From an uncultured Dorea sp. (lineage in GTDB: Bacteria; Bacillota; Clostridia; Lachnospirales; Lachnospiraceae), in assembly GCA_910579335.1 (NCBI GenBank), contig CAJTUQ010000044.1:1-21548 (forward strand): a DNA stretch of 21,548 nucleotides, in the 5' to 3' direction. Shown one piece after another: positions 1 to 7,499 of this stretch. A program made the position numbers and the translations under genes. The notes beneath the pieces are model-generated. The model saw nothing but the letters and a program-made list of their open reading frames with translations, was not told the origin of the DNA and did no database searches. The number at the start of each line of letters is the position of its first letter. Position 1 is the stretch's first letter.

Positions 1-23
1 GAGTTCAATTCTCCTACGGGTCA
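1..23 (+). tRNA. 3' end of a tRNA, probably tRNA-Glu (cut by window edge)
   Basis: The first 23 bases read as the end of a tRNA: the 3' half of a T arm (loop TTCAATT flanked by GAG and CTC, continuing CT), a seven-base acceptor strand ACGGGTC and discriminator A. CCA is not encoded. The anticodon lies outside the window. The implied 5' acceptor strand GACCCGT, together with this T arm, resembles clostridial tRNA-Glu. That identity is inference; the tRNA nature is well supported by the array that follows. Confidence 0.65.
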
Positions 24-49
24 TTGCATTTTCCATTGAGGTGTTTATA

Positions 50-352
50 TTGCAAAATAAAACTAATGAAAAATGTCCTTTCTGTGGCTCAGTTAATATT
101 GTTGCTTCTGATGCCGATGGATTTAAAAAGTCGAACGAACCTCTTATTTTATTTTTATTTGCTCTAGGTTTCGTTATGGTTTTATTTGCATGCTTCTCAA
201 TTGCAAAATTAGGATTTACTACTCTCGCCGTATTTTTGTTCACTTTCTTTGTTATTGGTTTCATTGCGCAGTATTTTGTACGTAATTATTTAGATAAAAA
301 AATGATAACTACATTTTTCTGCCAAGATTGCCATAAAAATTGGAGTAAATAA
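50..352 (+). CDS. Small membrane protein with split zinc ribbon, inside the tRNA array
   Basis: I do not recognise a named family. From a TTG at 50 the product is 100 residues. It has a CPFC pair near residue 9, two hydrophobic segments (about residues 30-50 and 55-75) and a CQDC pair near the C terminus. The two CxxC pairs probably meet to form one zinc ribbon on the cytoplasmic face of a two-helix hairpin. I chose TTG at 50 over the in-frame GTG at 41 because GAGGTG (38-43) sits six bases before it as a ribosome binding site, and the GTG is part of that site. The gene starts 26 bases after tRNA-Glu and stops 7 bases before tRNA-Thr, with no promoter of its own visible, so it is probably transcribed with the tRNAs. 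It looks more AT-rich than the protein genes downstream, which may mean acquisition. Function unknown. Confidence 0.7.
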   Translation: MQNKTNEKCPFCGSVNIVASDADGFKKSNEPLILFLFALGFVMVLFACFSIAKLGFTTLAVFLFTFFVIGFIAQYFVRNYLDKKMITTFFCQDCHKNWSK

Positions 353-359
353 TTTTTTT

Positions 360-432
360 GCCGATGTGGCTCAATTGGCAGAGCAGCTGATTTGTAATCA
401 GCAGGTTATCGGTTCGAGTCCGATCATCGGCT
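360..432 (+). tRNA. tRNA-Thr (anticodon TGT)
   Basis: 73-nt cloverleaf. The acceptor GCCGATG pairs with CATCGGC (425-431) and the discriminator is T432. The anticodon stem CTGAT/ATCAG encloses TGT. The T arm is ATCGG-TTCGAGT-CCGAT. No encoded CCA. A GTCCC/GGGAC hairpin (435-450) follows before the next tRNA and could be a processing signal. Confidence 0.96.
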
Positions 433-465
433 TTGTCCCAAAAGAGGGACGTTATAATATAATAT

Positions 466-539
<74 letters not shown>

Positions 540-625
540 TTTGCACGTAACGGTCTGTGTGTATAAATATGAAAATTAAAATTTTGATATTGTGCACGGG
601 CGGGATATGCGTGTAGATGAGAAAA

Positions 626-698
<73 letters not shown>

Positions 699-725
699 TT
701 TGTCTTTATTATGAGACATTCAGTT

Positions 726-798
726 GGGCGTGTAGCTCAGGTGGTAGAGCACTTGACTTTTAATCAAGTTGTCCGGGGTTCGAATCCCCGCACGCTCA
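726..798 (+). tRNA. tRNA-Lys (anticodon TTT)
   Basis: 73-nt cloverleaf. The acceptor GGGCGTG pairs with CACGCTC (791-797) with one G-U pair, discriminator A798. The anticodon stem CTTGA/TCAAG encloses CTTTTAA, giving anticodon TTT. Last tRNA of the array. Confidence 0.96.
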
Positions 799-801
799 CT
801 G

Positions 802-840
802 AAAAAATATCCGAGGAAAAGGTTTCTCGGATATTTTTTT
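802..840 (+). terminator. Terminator of the tRNA array
   Basis: The stem ATATCCGAG (807-815) pairs with CTCGGATAT (826-834), extended outward by A/T pairs and followed by a run of T to 840. It lies four bases after tRNA-Lys and closes the tRNA operon. Confidence 0.92.
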
Positions 841-858
841 GTCATTAAGTAAGAATGA

Positions 859-887
859 TTGACATGAAACGGCGATATCGGTATACT
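859..887 (+). promoter_or_regulatory. SigA-type promoter of the c-di-GMP gene
   Basis: TTGACA (859-864), a 17-base spacer, TATACT (882-887): near-consensus housekeeping promoter with a predicted start near 894. The ribosome binding site AAGGAAGG (916-923) precedes the ATG at 931. Confidence 0.85.
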
Positions 888-930
888 AAAGGTATTAGCT
901 AGTAACGGTAGGCACAAGGAAGGTTTTTAG

Positions 931-3009
931 ATGAGCACAGGGAATGAGAAGCAGAAAATAATGATTGTTGACGATTCGGAGATGAATCGTTCAATTCTCG
1001 CAGATATGCTTGGCGACGAGTATGAGATAATTGAGGCGGTTGACGGGGCTGAAGCAGTAGCGCGGCTGAATATGGACAGTACGGACATTTCTTTAATGCT
1101 GCTAGATATTGTGATGCCTAATATGGACGGATTTGAAGTTCTGGCTGTTATGAACAGGCGGAATTGGATTCAGGATATTCCGGTAATTATGATATCTGCA
1201 GAGAATACTTTTTCCTACGTAGAACATGCTTATGAGTTCGGAGTAACAGATTTTATCAGCAGGCCTTTTGACGGGCAGATTGTGCACCGCCGCGTAATTA
1301 ACACAATTATGCTTTATGCGAAGCAGAAAAGGCTGATAGAGCTGGTTTCGGATCAGATTTATGAGAAAGAAAGAAGTAATAATTTAATGGTCTCTATCCT
1401 TAGCCATATTGTAGAGTTCCGTAATGGCGAAAGCGGTATGCATGTGCTGCATATTAATATGATGACCGAGATTTTATTACAGACACTGATGCGCAAGACG
1501 GATAAATACAATTTAAAGCGCTCGGATATACCTATTATCAGTATGGCGTCGGCTTTGCACGATATAGGCAAGATTTCTATTGCCGGGGAAATACTTAATA
1601 AGCCGGGGAGACTTACAAAAGAAGAATTTGATACGATGAAGACGCATACTTTGATAGGTGCGCAGATGCTTGACCAGTTGACTTATTATAAAGACGAGGC
1701 TTTGGTTAAGATGGCGTATCAAATCTGCCGCTGGCACCATGAAAGGTACGACGGCAGGGGATATCCTGACGGACTTGCCGGGGAGGAGATTCCGATTGCC
1801 GCACAAATCGTTGCCTTAGCGGATGTTTATGATGCACTCACAAGCAAGAGAGTATATAAACCGGCATATTCCCATGACAAGGCAGTGGACATGATAATAA
1901 ATGGGGAATGCGGTATTTTTAATCCGCTGCTGCTGGAATGTCTGCTGGAGAGTGCAGACAGTATCAGAGAGCGGCTAGCCGTTAATTCCATTAAACAGGA
2001 AAGTGACCGGAATATCCGCAATATGACAGAGGATTTGCTTCATTATGAAGAACTCTCAGCGTCAGAGAGGACCTTAAGGCTTTTAGAGCATGAGAGGACA
2101 AAATATCAGTTCTTTGCTTCCTTGTCTTCAGAAATTCAATTTGAATATACAAGAGAGCCTTCCATGCTTACATTATCAGATATAGGTGCAAAGAAGCTCA
2201 ATGTAGCAGAAATTACAATGAATCCGCTGGAGGACGAAAGCATTATGGATGTCTCCGATGGAAAAGTTTATGAGGAGATAAAAAAGCTGGTGATGGCGTC
2301 TACATTGGAAGAGCCGGTCATTCAGTATGACGGAGAGCTTTTGATTGACGGTGAATGGCGTTGGAGCCGTATTATCTGCCGAAGTATGTGGACGCATGAG
2401 GAAGAGCCGAATATGACCGGATGCATCGGCAAGATTGTAGATATACATGAAGAACATGCAAAAATCAAGGATTTGCAGAGGCTGGCGTCGCATGACGGTT
2501 TGACCGGACTTTTAAATCAATCTCATGCAAGGAGGGTCGTAAAAGAAAGACTGCATGAGAGCGAAGGCAAAGATTATATTATGGTGATTTTTGATATTGA
2601 TTATTTCAAAAATGCGAATGACAGGTGCGGGCACATGTTTGGCGACAAGGTCCTTCAGCACATGGCAGGAAAGCTGCGCGGCAGTACGAGAGATAGTGAT
2701 ATCACGGCAAGAGTAGGCGGAGATGAATTTATGTTTTTCATAGAGGACATGGATGGGATAGACGGCATTATAGACCGTATCTTCCGCACTTTGACGGGAA
2801 AATATGAAGGATTCGATATTTCTATCAGCATGGGAATTTCACGGTCCAAGGAAATAGGACGGAAATATGAGACGATGTTCGGCTGTGCAGATAAAGCGCT
2901 TTATACGGCAAAGCAGGCGGGGCGTGCACAATATTGTTTTTATAACGAGTCGATGAAGGAGATATTATCGGCAATATCTTCAATAGATGGAGAGGAGCAG
3001 AGTGTATGA
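931..3009 (+). CDS. Response regulator with HD-GYP, PAS-like and GGDEF domains (c-di-GMP turnover)
   Basis: 692-residue cytosolic signalling protein. Order: REC receiver (about 8-125; acidic pair D14/D15, phospho-acceptor D59), a linker helix, an HD-GYP phosphodiesterase domain (about 145-345; H171, HD 210-211, H239, HHERYDGRGYP 269-279, D298), a PAS-like region (about 395-505), and a GGDEF domain (about 515-675; GGDEF at 596-600). The inhibitory I-site RxxD (R587, D590) lies the usual five residues before GGDEF. By family knowledge, HD-GYP hydrolyses c-di-GMP and GGDEF makes it from GTP. Both active sites look intact, so the protein could switch direction. In REC the usual conserved Lys before Pro is Arg (R111-P112). 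The stop overlaps the start of the Hpt gene, so the two are translated together. No histidine kinase is adjacent. Which activity dominates cannot be told from sequence. Confidence 0.93.
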   Translation: MSTGNEKQKIMIVDDSEMNRSILADMLGDEYEIIEAVDGAEAVARLNMDSTDISLMLLDIVMPNMDGFEVLAVMNRRNWIQDIPVIMISAENTFSYVEHAYEFGVTDFISRPFDGQIVHRRVINTIMLYAKQKRLIELVSDQIYEKERSNNLMVSILSHIVEFRNGESGMHVLHINMMTEILLQTLMRKTDKYNLKRSDIPIISMASALHDIGKISIAGEILNKPGRLTKEEFDTMKTHTLIGAQMLDQLTYYKDEALVKMAYQICRWHHERYDGRGYPDGLAGEEIPIAAQIVALADVYDALTSKRVYKPAYSHDKAVDMIINGECGIFNPLLLECLLESADSIRERLAVNSIKQESDRNIRNMTEDLLHYEELSASERTLRLLEHERTKYQFFASLSSEIQFEYTREPSMLTLSDIGAKKLNVAEITMNPLEDESIMDVSDGKVYEEIKKLVMASTLEEPVIQYDGELLIDGEWRWSRIICRSMWTHEEEPNMTGCIGKIVDIHEEHAKIKDLQRLASHDGLTGLLNQSHARRVVKERLHESEGKDYIMVIFDIDYFKNANDRCGHMFGDKVLQHMAGKLRGSTRDSDITARVGGDEFMFFIEDMDGIDGIIDRIFRTLTGKYEGFDISISMGISRSKEIGRKYETMFGCADKALYTAKQAGRAQYCFYNESMKEILSAISSIDGEEQSV

Positions 3010-3353
3010 CAATCAAAGAATGTTATGAGGTAATCGGCGGTGATTATGAGGCTGTATTTCAGAGAATGATGAGAAAAGAGGCGCTCATTATAAAGTTCGC
3101 TAAAAAATTTATAGATGACGGCAGCTATAAAAACTTGGTGGATAATTTAAGCGCGGGCAATGTCGAAGAGGCATTCCGCGCGGCACATACGTTAAAGGGC
3201 GTTGCACAGAACCTGGGCTTTGAAAAATTATACAAGCCGAGCAGTGATATGGCGGAAATCTTGAGAGCCGGAAATATGGAAGGTATTGACGGGCTCATGG
3301 ACGATATAACGAGAGAATATGAAAAGACGGTAACGGCATTGAGAGAGTTATAA
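3006..3353 (+). CDS. Hpt-domain histidine phosphotransfer protein
   Basis: 115 residues forming a single Hpt helical bundle. The signature HTLKGVAQNLGF starts at residue 61, so H61 is the expected phosphorylated histidine. Nothing else is attached. Hpt proteins shuttle phosphate between a hybrid histidine kinase and receiver domains. The start overlaps the end of the REC/HD-GYP/GGDEF gene in an ATGA, which implies translational coupling and suggests that its REC domain is a partner (inference). There is no terminator between this stop and the next promoter at 3361; the riboswitch terminator at 3493-3539 would catch read-through. Confidence 0.92.
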   Translation: MTIKECYEVIGGDYEAVFQRMMRKEALIIKFAKKFIDDGSYKNLVDNLSAGNVEEAFRAAHTLKGVAQNLGFEKLYKPSSDMAEILRAGNMEGIDGLMDDITREYEKTVTALREL

Positions 3354-3360
3354 ATATTAT

Positions 3361-3389
3361 TTGACATCTGCAGCAGTTTGGAATATAGT
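3361..3389 (+). promoter_or_regulatory. Promoter of the riboswitch/P-type ATPase transcript
   Basis: TTGACA (3361-3366), 17-base spacer, TATAGT (3384-3389), predicted start near 3396. The start lies directly at the 5' edge of the aptamer's closing stem. Confidence 0.85.
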
Positions 3390-3396
3390 AAATAAT

Positions 3397-3503
3397 ATAA
3401 AAGGGAGTAATCGGCGTTCGGATATTCAATCGGCGGAACGTTTGCGAATGCGTCAGTACGGTGAATAGTCACCCGCATCGTAATGAAATGGTGAGACTTT
3501 TAT
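3397..3503 (+). promoter_or_regulatory. yybP-ykoY-type (Mn2+) riboswitch aptamer
   Basis: The closing stem is ATAAAAG (3397-3403) with CTTTTAT (3497-3503). Conserved-looking stretches of the family follow: GGGAGTA just inside the 5' strand (3403-3409), GTCAGTACGG (3452-3461), and GAAATGGTGAGAC leading into the 3' strand (3485-3497). Two legs can fold: CGTTC/GAACG (3415-3419 with 3436-3440), and ATGCG/CGCAT (3448-3452 with 3474-3478) topped by GGTGA/TCACC. Known members sense Mn2+ and often precede P-type ATPases and other exporters, as here. The 3' closing strand is shared with the terminator stem, so ligand-stabilised folding should block termination (an ON switch). Family assignment is by eye from remembered consensus. 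Confidence 0.85.
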
Positions 3504-3539
3504 TGCATAGTAAAAGTATGCAATAGAGGTCTCTTTTTT
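3493..3539 (+). terminator. Riboswitch-controlled intrinsic terminator
   Basis: A 17-bp stem: GAGAC-TTTT-ATTGCATA (3493-3509) pairs with TATGCAAT-AGAG-GTCTC (3517-3533), with two G-U pairs and a 7-base loop, followed by six T (3534-3539). Bases 3497-3503 also form the 3' strand of the aptamer closing stem, so the two structures exclude each other. Confidence 0.92.
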
Positions 3540-3617
3540 CATTGTCTGTATCTTATAGAAATGGGAAAGCTATTAGATAGAGAAAGAACCTGTATTGCAC
3601 AGAAAGGCGGGAAACAT

Positions 3618-6149
3618 ATGTTGACAAATGAGCAGGCAAAAAAGAATCAAGCAGAATACGGCTTTAATGAGCTGGCAAAGAAAAAAGGAAAAGGGATTTT
3701 ACAGATATTTCTGGAACAGTTTTTGGATTTCCTTGTAATTATCTTAATTTTGGCAGCGGTGGTGTCCGGCCTGCTTGGGGAAGTGGAAAGCGCAGTCGTT
3801 ATATTTGCCGTTATTACATTAAATGCGGTTCTTGGGACAATTCAGACAGTAAAAGCTGAGCAGTCGCTGAACAGCCTGAAGGAGCTGTCGTCGCCGGAAG
3901 CTAAAGTTATCCGGGATGGAGAGCTGATGCTGATTCCATCCAGAGAGGTTACGGTAGGAGATGAAGTCGTAATTGAAGCAGGGGACTTTATACCTGCGGA
4001 TGGAAAGCTTTTAAGTCTTGCAAGCCTTCAGGTAGATGAAAGCGCATTAACAGGAGAGAGTATTCCTGTAGAAAAGTCTTTGGAAGAGGTGTCGGAAGGA
4101 ACCGCTCTTGGAGATCAGTCGAACCGTGTTTTTTCCGGCTGTTTTGCCACCTACGGCAGAGGAATCTACGAAGTAGAAAAAATCGGCATGAATACAGAAG
4201 TGGGAAAAATTGCAGGGATGCTTAATCAGGCGGCAGAGAAGAGGACTCCGCTCCAAAAAAACATGGATGAATTTGGAAAGAAGCTGTCTGTTATTATATT
4301 GGTATTTTGCGGGGCGGTTTTTGCGGCAAATGTCTTAAACGGAGGAGACATTGCCAATGCATTCCTATTTGCAGCAGCACTTGCAGTAGCAGCGATTCCG
4401 GAAGCGCTGAGCTCCATTGTAACGATTGTCCTTTCCTTTGGAACACGGAAAATTGCGGCGGAGCACGCAATTATCAGAAAGCTGCAGGCAGTAGAGGGGC
4501 TTGGAAGCGTATCTGTTATCTGTTCGGATAAGACAGGAACTTTAACACAGAATCGGATGACGGTAGAATATTATTATACGGACGGCAGGGAAATACCGGC
4601 GGATAAAATATGCATGAAGCAGGAGAATGAAAAAAAGCTGCTAATAGGAAGTATCCTATGCAATGATTCCTCTGTAAAAGATGAAGAACATATTGGAGAC
4701 CCTACAGAGATAGCGCTTGTAGGGCTTGGAAACAGTCTTGGCATATCGGCGGAGGATGTGAGGGAGAAGTATCCCAGAATATCCGAAATACCGTTTGACA
4801 GTGACAGAAAGCTGATGACGACGCTTCATTCGTTAAAGGATGGCTATATTTCGGTAACGAAAGGAGCGGCGGACGTCCTGTTAAAACGTTTGGCCAAGAT
4901 AAGAGAAGGGGGATGGGAGCGGGCAATACTAGAAACAGATATCAAAAAAATAGAAGAGGTCAATCACAAATTTTCTAAAAACGGGTTGAGAGTGCTTGCT
5001 CTTGCATATAAGAATCTGGAGGAAAGTGAACCGATAGAGGAGACGGAGCTAACTTTTTTAGGATTGATTGCTATGATGGATCCGCCGCGTGTGCAGTCGA
5101 AGGAGGCGGTGAGGGAATGTATCCGTGCAGGAATCAAGCCGGTCATGATAACAGGGGATCATAAAGTGACAGCCGCCGCTATTGCAAAGCGCATCGGAAT
5201 ACTTGGGGATGAATCGGAGGCTTGCGAAGGTGCGGATATTGAAACGAAGACGGATGAGGAATTAAAAGACTTTGTGGAGAATATTTCCGTATATGCAAGA
5301 GTGTCGCCGGAGCATAAGATACGAATCGTCCGTGCGTGGCAGGAAAAAGGAAATATAGTTGCTATGACAGGAGACGGTGTTAATGATGCGCCGGCGCTTA
5401 GACAGGCCGATATCGGCGTGGCGATGGGAGTTACCGGAAGCGAAGTTTCTAAAGATGCGGCGGCAATGGTTTTGACAGATGACAATTTTGCTACTATTAT
5501 AAAAGCAGTGGAGAATGGCAGAAATATTTACAGAAATATAAAAAATTCTATCCAGTTTCTGCTCTCCGGCAATTTCGGGGCAATCCTGGCGGTGCTGTAT
5601 GCGGCTGCGGCAGGGCTTCCGGTTCCTTTTGCACCGGTGCATCTTTTGTTTATCAATCTGCTGACGGACAGTCTGCCTGCGATTGCATTAGGTCTGGAGC
5701 CGCATGACGCTGCTGTTATGGAAGAGAAGCCGAGACCGGCGGATGAATCCATTCTTAATCGGAAGTATCTGTTGAATGTAGGTACGGAAGGTCTGGTAAT
5801 CGGAAGTGTTACGATGGCGGCATTCCTTATCGGCTATAAGGACGGGAATTATTTGGCCGCCAGTACAATGGCATTTGCTACGTTATGCCTGGGACGGCTG
5901 TTCCACGGATTTAACTGTAAATCGGAGCGTCCGCTGTTATTTAGCAAGCAGTTTTGGAATAACAAGTATCTGCTCGGCGCTTTCATGACAGGGGCGGCAC
6001 TTATTAGCTGTGTTGTGATTGTCCCTCCGTTTAAAAATGTATTTAAAGTCACGGTGTTGAGTTTTATACAGCTTGTAGAGGTGTATGGGCTGGCGGCTTT
6101 AACCCTAGTTATTATTCAGGGAATAAAATGGTTAAGAATTAGAAAATAG
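3618..6149 (+). CDS. P-type cation ATPase, probably Mn2+ (or Ca2+) exporter
   Basis: 843-residue P2-type ATPase complete from N-terminal cation-ATPase domain to the last membrane helices. Motifs: actuator TGES (145-148), phosphorylation CSDKTGTLT with D304, KGA in the nucleotide domain, hinge TGDGVNDAP (584-592). ATG at 3618 was preferred to the upstream in-frame ATG at 3561 because AAAGGCGGG (3603-3611) sits six bases before it and the family's N terminus aligns here. Transport-site clues: helix 4 reads PEALSS (261-266) rather than PEGLP; helix 5 reads SGNFGA with A655 where SERCA has site-I Glu771; helix 6 keeps NLLTD (680-684). This suggests a single cation site, as in SPCA/PMR1-type pumps. 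Automatic annotation would probably say calcium-translocating; the riboswitch upstream argues for Mn2+ export. The gene is followed after 9 bases by the permease gene. Confidence 0.93.
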   Translation: MLTNEQAKKNQAEYGFNELAKKKGKGILQIFLEQFLDFLVIILILAAVVSGLLGEVESAVVIFAVITLNAVLGTIQTVKAEQSLNSLKELSSPEAKVIRDGELMLIPSREVTVGDEVVIEAGDFIPADGKLLSLASLQVDESALTGESIPVEKSLEEVSEGTALGDQSNRVFSGCFATYGRGIYEVEKIGMNTEVGKIAGMLNQAAEKRTPLQKNMDEFGKKLSVIILVFCGAVFAANVLNGGDIANAFLFAAALAVAAIPEALSSIVTIVLSFGTRKIAAEHAIIRKLQAVEGLGSVSVICSDKTGTLTQNRMTVEYYYTDGREIPADKICMKQENEKKLLIGSILCNDSSVKDEEHIGDPTEIALVGLGNSLGISAEDVREKYPRISEIPFDSDRKLMTTLHSLKDGYISVTKGAADVLLKRLAKIREGGWERAILETDIKKIEEVNHKFSKNGLRVLALAYKNLEESEPIEETELTFLGLIAMMDPPRVQSKEAVRECIRAGIKPVMITGDHKVTAAAIAKRIGILGDESEACEGADIETKTDEELKDFVENISVYARVSPEHKIRIVRAWQEKGNIVAMTGDGVNDAPALRQADIGVAMGVTGSEVSKDAAAMVLTDDNFATIIKAVENGRNIYRNIKNSIQFLLSGNFGAILAVLYAAAAGLPVPFAPVHLLFINLLTDSLPAIALGLEPHDAAVMEEKPRPADESILNRKYLLNVGTEGLVIGSVTMAAFLIGYKDGNYLAASTMAFATLCLGRLFHGFNCKSERPLLFSKQFWNNKYLLGAFMTGAALISCVVIVPPFKNVFKVTVLSFIQLVEVYGLAALTLVIIQGIKWLRIRK

Positions 6150-6158
6150 GAGGTTTCT

Positions 6159-7340
6159 ATGGATTTAACGAAAGAAAATGTGAAAAAATTAAGAGGACTG
6201 ATTGTATTTACGGCGGTAATAGTCGTATGCTTATGGAAATACGAGGCGTCGCTTCAGATTCTTTCCTTCGTGTGGGGAGTCGCATGCCCGTTTATTTTGG
6301 GAGGAGCGATAGCGTTTGTGCTGAATGTTCCTATGAATTTCATACAAAGGCATCTGTTTCCTGAAAAGAGAACAGAAAACAGCCGGATACAAAAAAAGCT
6401 GGCTCGTCCAATCAGTATGCTGCTGGTGCTGTTTCTTGTAATTGCTGCGATTGGCCTTGTTATGTTTGTATTGATACCGCAGCTTGGAAATACGTTTGCA
6501 AATCTGGGGAAGAGTATACAGAATTTTATTCCGCAGATACAGGAATGGGCGGAAATCGTGTTTCATAATAATAAGGAAGTAATGGATGTCATCAATCATC
6601 TGGAGTTCGACTGGAATAAGATAATGAACACGGGATTTGACTTCTTTACAAGCGGCGCGGGAAGCGTTCTTGATTCGACCATTTCTGCGGCAAAAAGCAT
6701 TATAAGCGGGATAACGACATTTTTTATAGCATTTGCTTTTGCAATCTACATCCTGATGCAGAAAGAAAAACTCAGAATACAGTCAGAAAAAGTTTTATAT
6801 GCATTTGTGCGCAGAGGAAGAGCGGAAGCGGTGCTTGAAGTGTTGTCGCTTACTTACCAGACATTTTCACATTTCCTTACAGGACAGTGCGTGGAAGCAG
6901 TAATACTTGGATGCATGTTCGTTGTTTCTATGGCAATTTTCAAGCTTCCGTATGCGCTTTTGATTGGCATCGTGATTGCATTTACGGCGTTGATACCGAT
7001 TTTTGGCGCATTTATCGGATGCTTCGTGGGGGCGTTTTTAATTTTTATGGTAGACCCTATGAAGGCGGTGATGTTTGTCGTTCTTTTTCTGGTACTGCAG
7101 CAGATAGAAGGAAATCTTATATATCCGCATGTGGTAGGCAATTCGGTAGGGCTCCCGTCGATTTGGGTATTGGCGGCCGTCAGCGTCGGGGGCAGACTTA
7201 TGGGAGTTGTGGGCATGCTCGTCTTTATTCCTATCGTTTCGGTCCTTTATGCCCTGTTTCGGGAAATCGTATATTTAAAGCTGAAGAAACGAAAAATGAA
7301 GGAGGAGGAAGAAAAAGAAAGCATTAAAAAAGAGGAATAG
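6159..7340 (+). CDS. AI-2E family (PerM/UPF0118) membrane transporter
   Basis: 393 residues with about eight membrane helices, a large hydrophilic segment between early helices (about 120-170), and the C-terminal hydrophobic region with GNLIYPHVVGNSVGLP typical of the AI-2E exporter family. The C-terminal tail is a run of Lys and Glu. Members have been linked to autoinducer-2 export, Na+(Li+)/H+ antiport and other roles, so the substrate is not predictable. AGGAGG (6149-6154) precedes the ATG, and only nine bases separate it from the ATPase stop. It is therefore in the riboswitch-controlled operon and may contribute to ion homeostasis (inference). Confidence 0.9.
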   Translation: MDLTKENVKKLRGLIVFTAVIVVCLWKYEASLQILSFVWGVACPFILGGAIAFVLNVPMNFIQRHLFPEKRTENSRIQKKLARPISMLLVLFLVIAAIGLVMFVLIPQLGNTFANLGKSIQNFIPQIQEWAEIVFHNNKEVMDVINHLEFDWNKIMNTGFDFFTSGAGSVLDSTISAAKSIISGITTFFIAFAFAIYILMQKEKLRIQSEKVLYAFVRRGRAEAVLEVLSLTYQTFSHFLTGQCVEAVILGCMFVVSMAIFKLPYALLIGIVIAFTALIPIFGAFIGCFVGAFLIFMVDPMKAVMFVVLFLVLQQIEGNLIYPHVVGNSVGLPSIWVLAAVSVGGRLMGVVGMLVFIPIVSVLYALFREIVYLKLKKRKMKEEEEKESIKKEE

Positions 7341-7377
7341 ACCGTCTGTGGGTTGTCCTCTTTACATAGCCGGGAGT

Positions 7378-7411
7378 GGGGGCATAGCATCTGTGTAATG
7401 CAGCAGCCCCC
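7378..7411 (+). terminator. Possible weak terminator of the ATPase/permease operon
   Basis: GGGGGC (7378-7383) can pair with GCCCCC (7406-7411), but no T run follows directly. A second short inverted repeat, AAGAGGA/TCCTCTT, spans the permease stop codon (7330-7362). Either could end the operon; the evidence is weak. Confidence 0.35.
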
Positions 7412-7434
7412 GCAGGAAACCCTCCATTTTAAAA

Positions 7435-7467
7435 TAAAAAAAAGGATGGGCATCTCTTGTCCATCCT
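7435..7467 (-). terminator. Terminator of the rubrerythrin gene
   Basis: Read on the minus strand, AGGATGG (7467-7461) pairs with CCATCCT (7449-7443) and is followed by a run of eight T, 33 bases past the rubrerythrin stop. Confidence 0.85.
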
Positions 7468-7499
7468 CTTAAAAATCCTTATATTACGCAATTCTCATC

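Noticed and set aside
1..360. Integrated element using tRNA-Glu as attachment site
   Set aside because: No integrase and no second copy of the tRNA 3' end before tRNA-Thr.
3561..3617. Longer N terminus for the P-type ATPase from ATG at 3561
   Set aside because: No ribosome binding site before it, and the family N terminus and AAAGGCGGG site point to ATG 3618.
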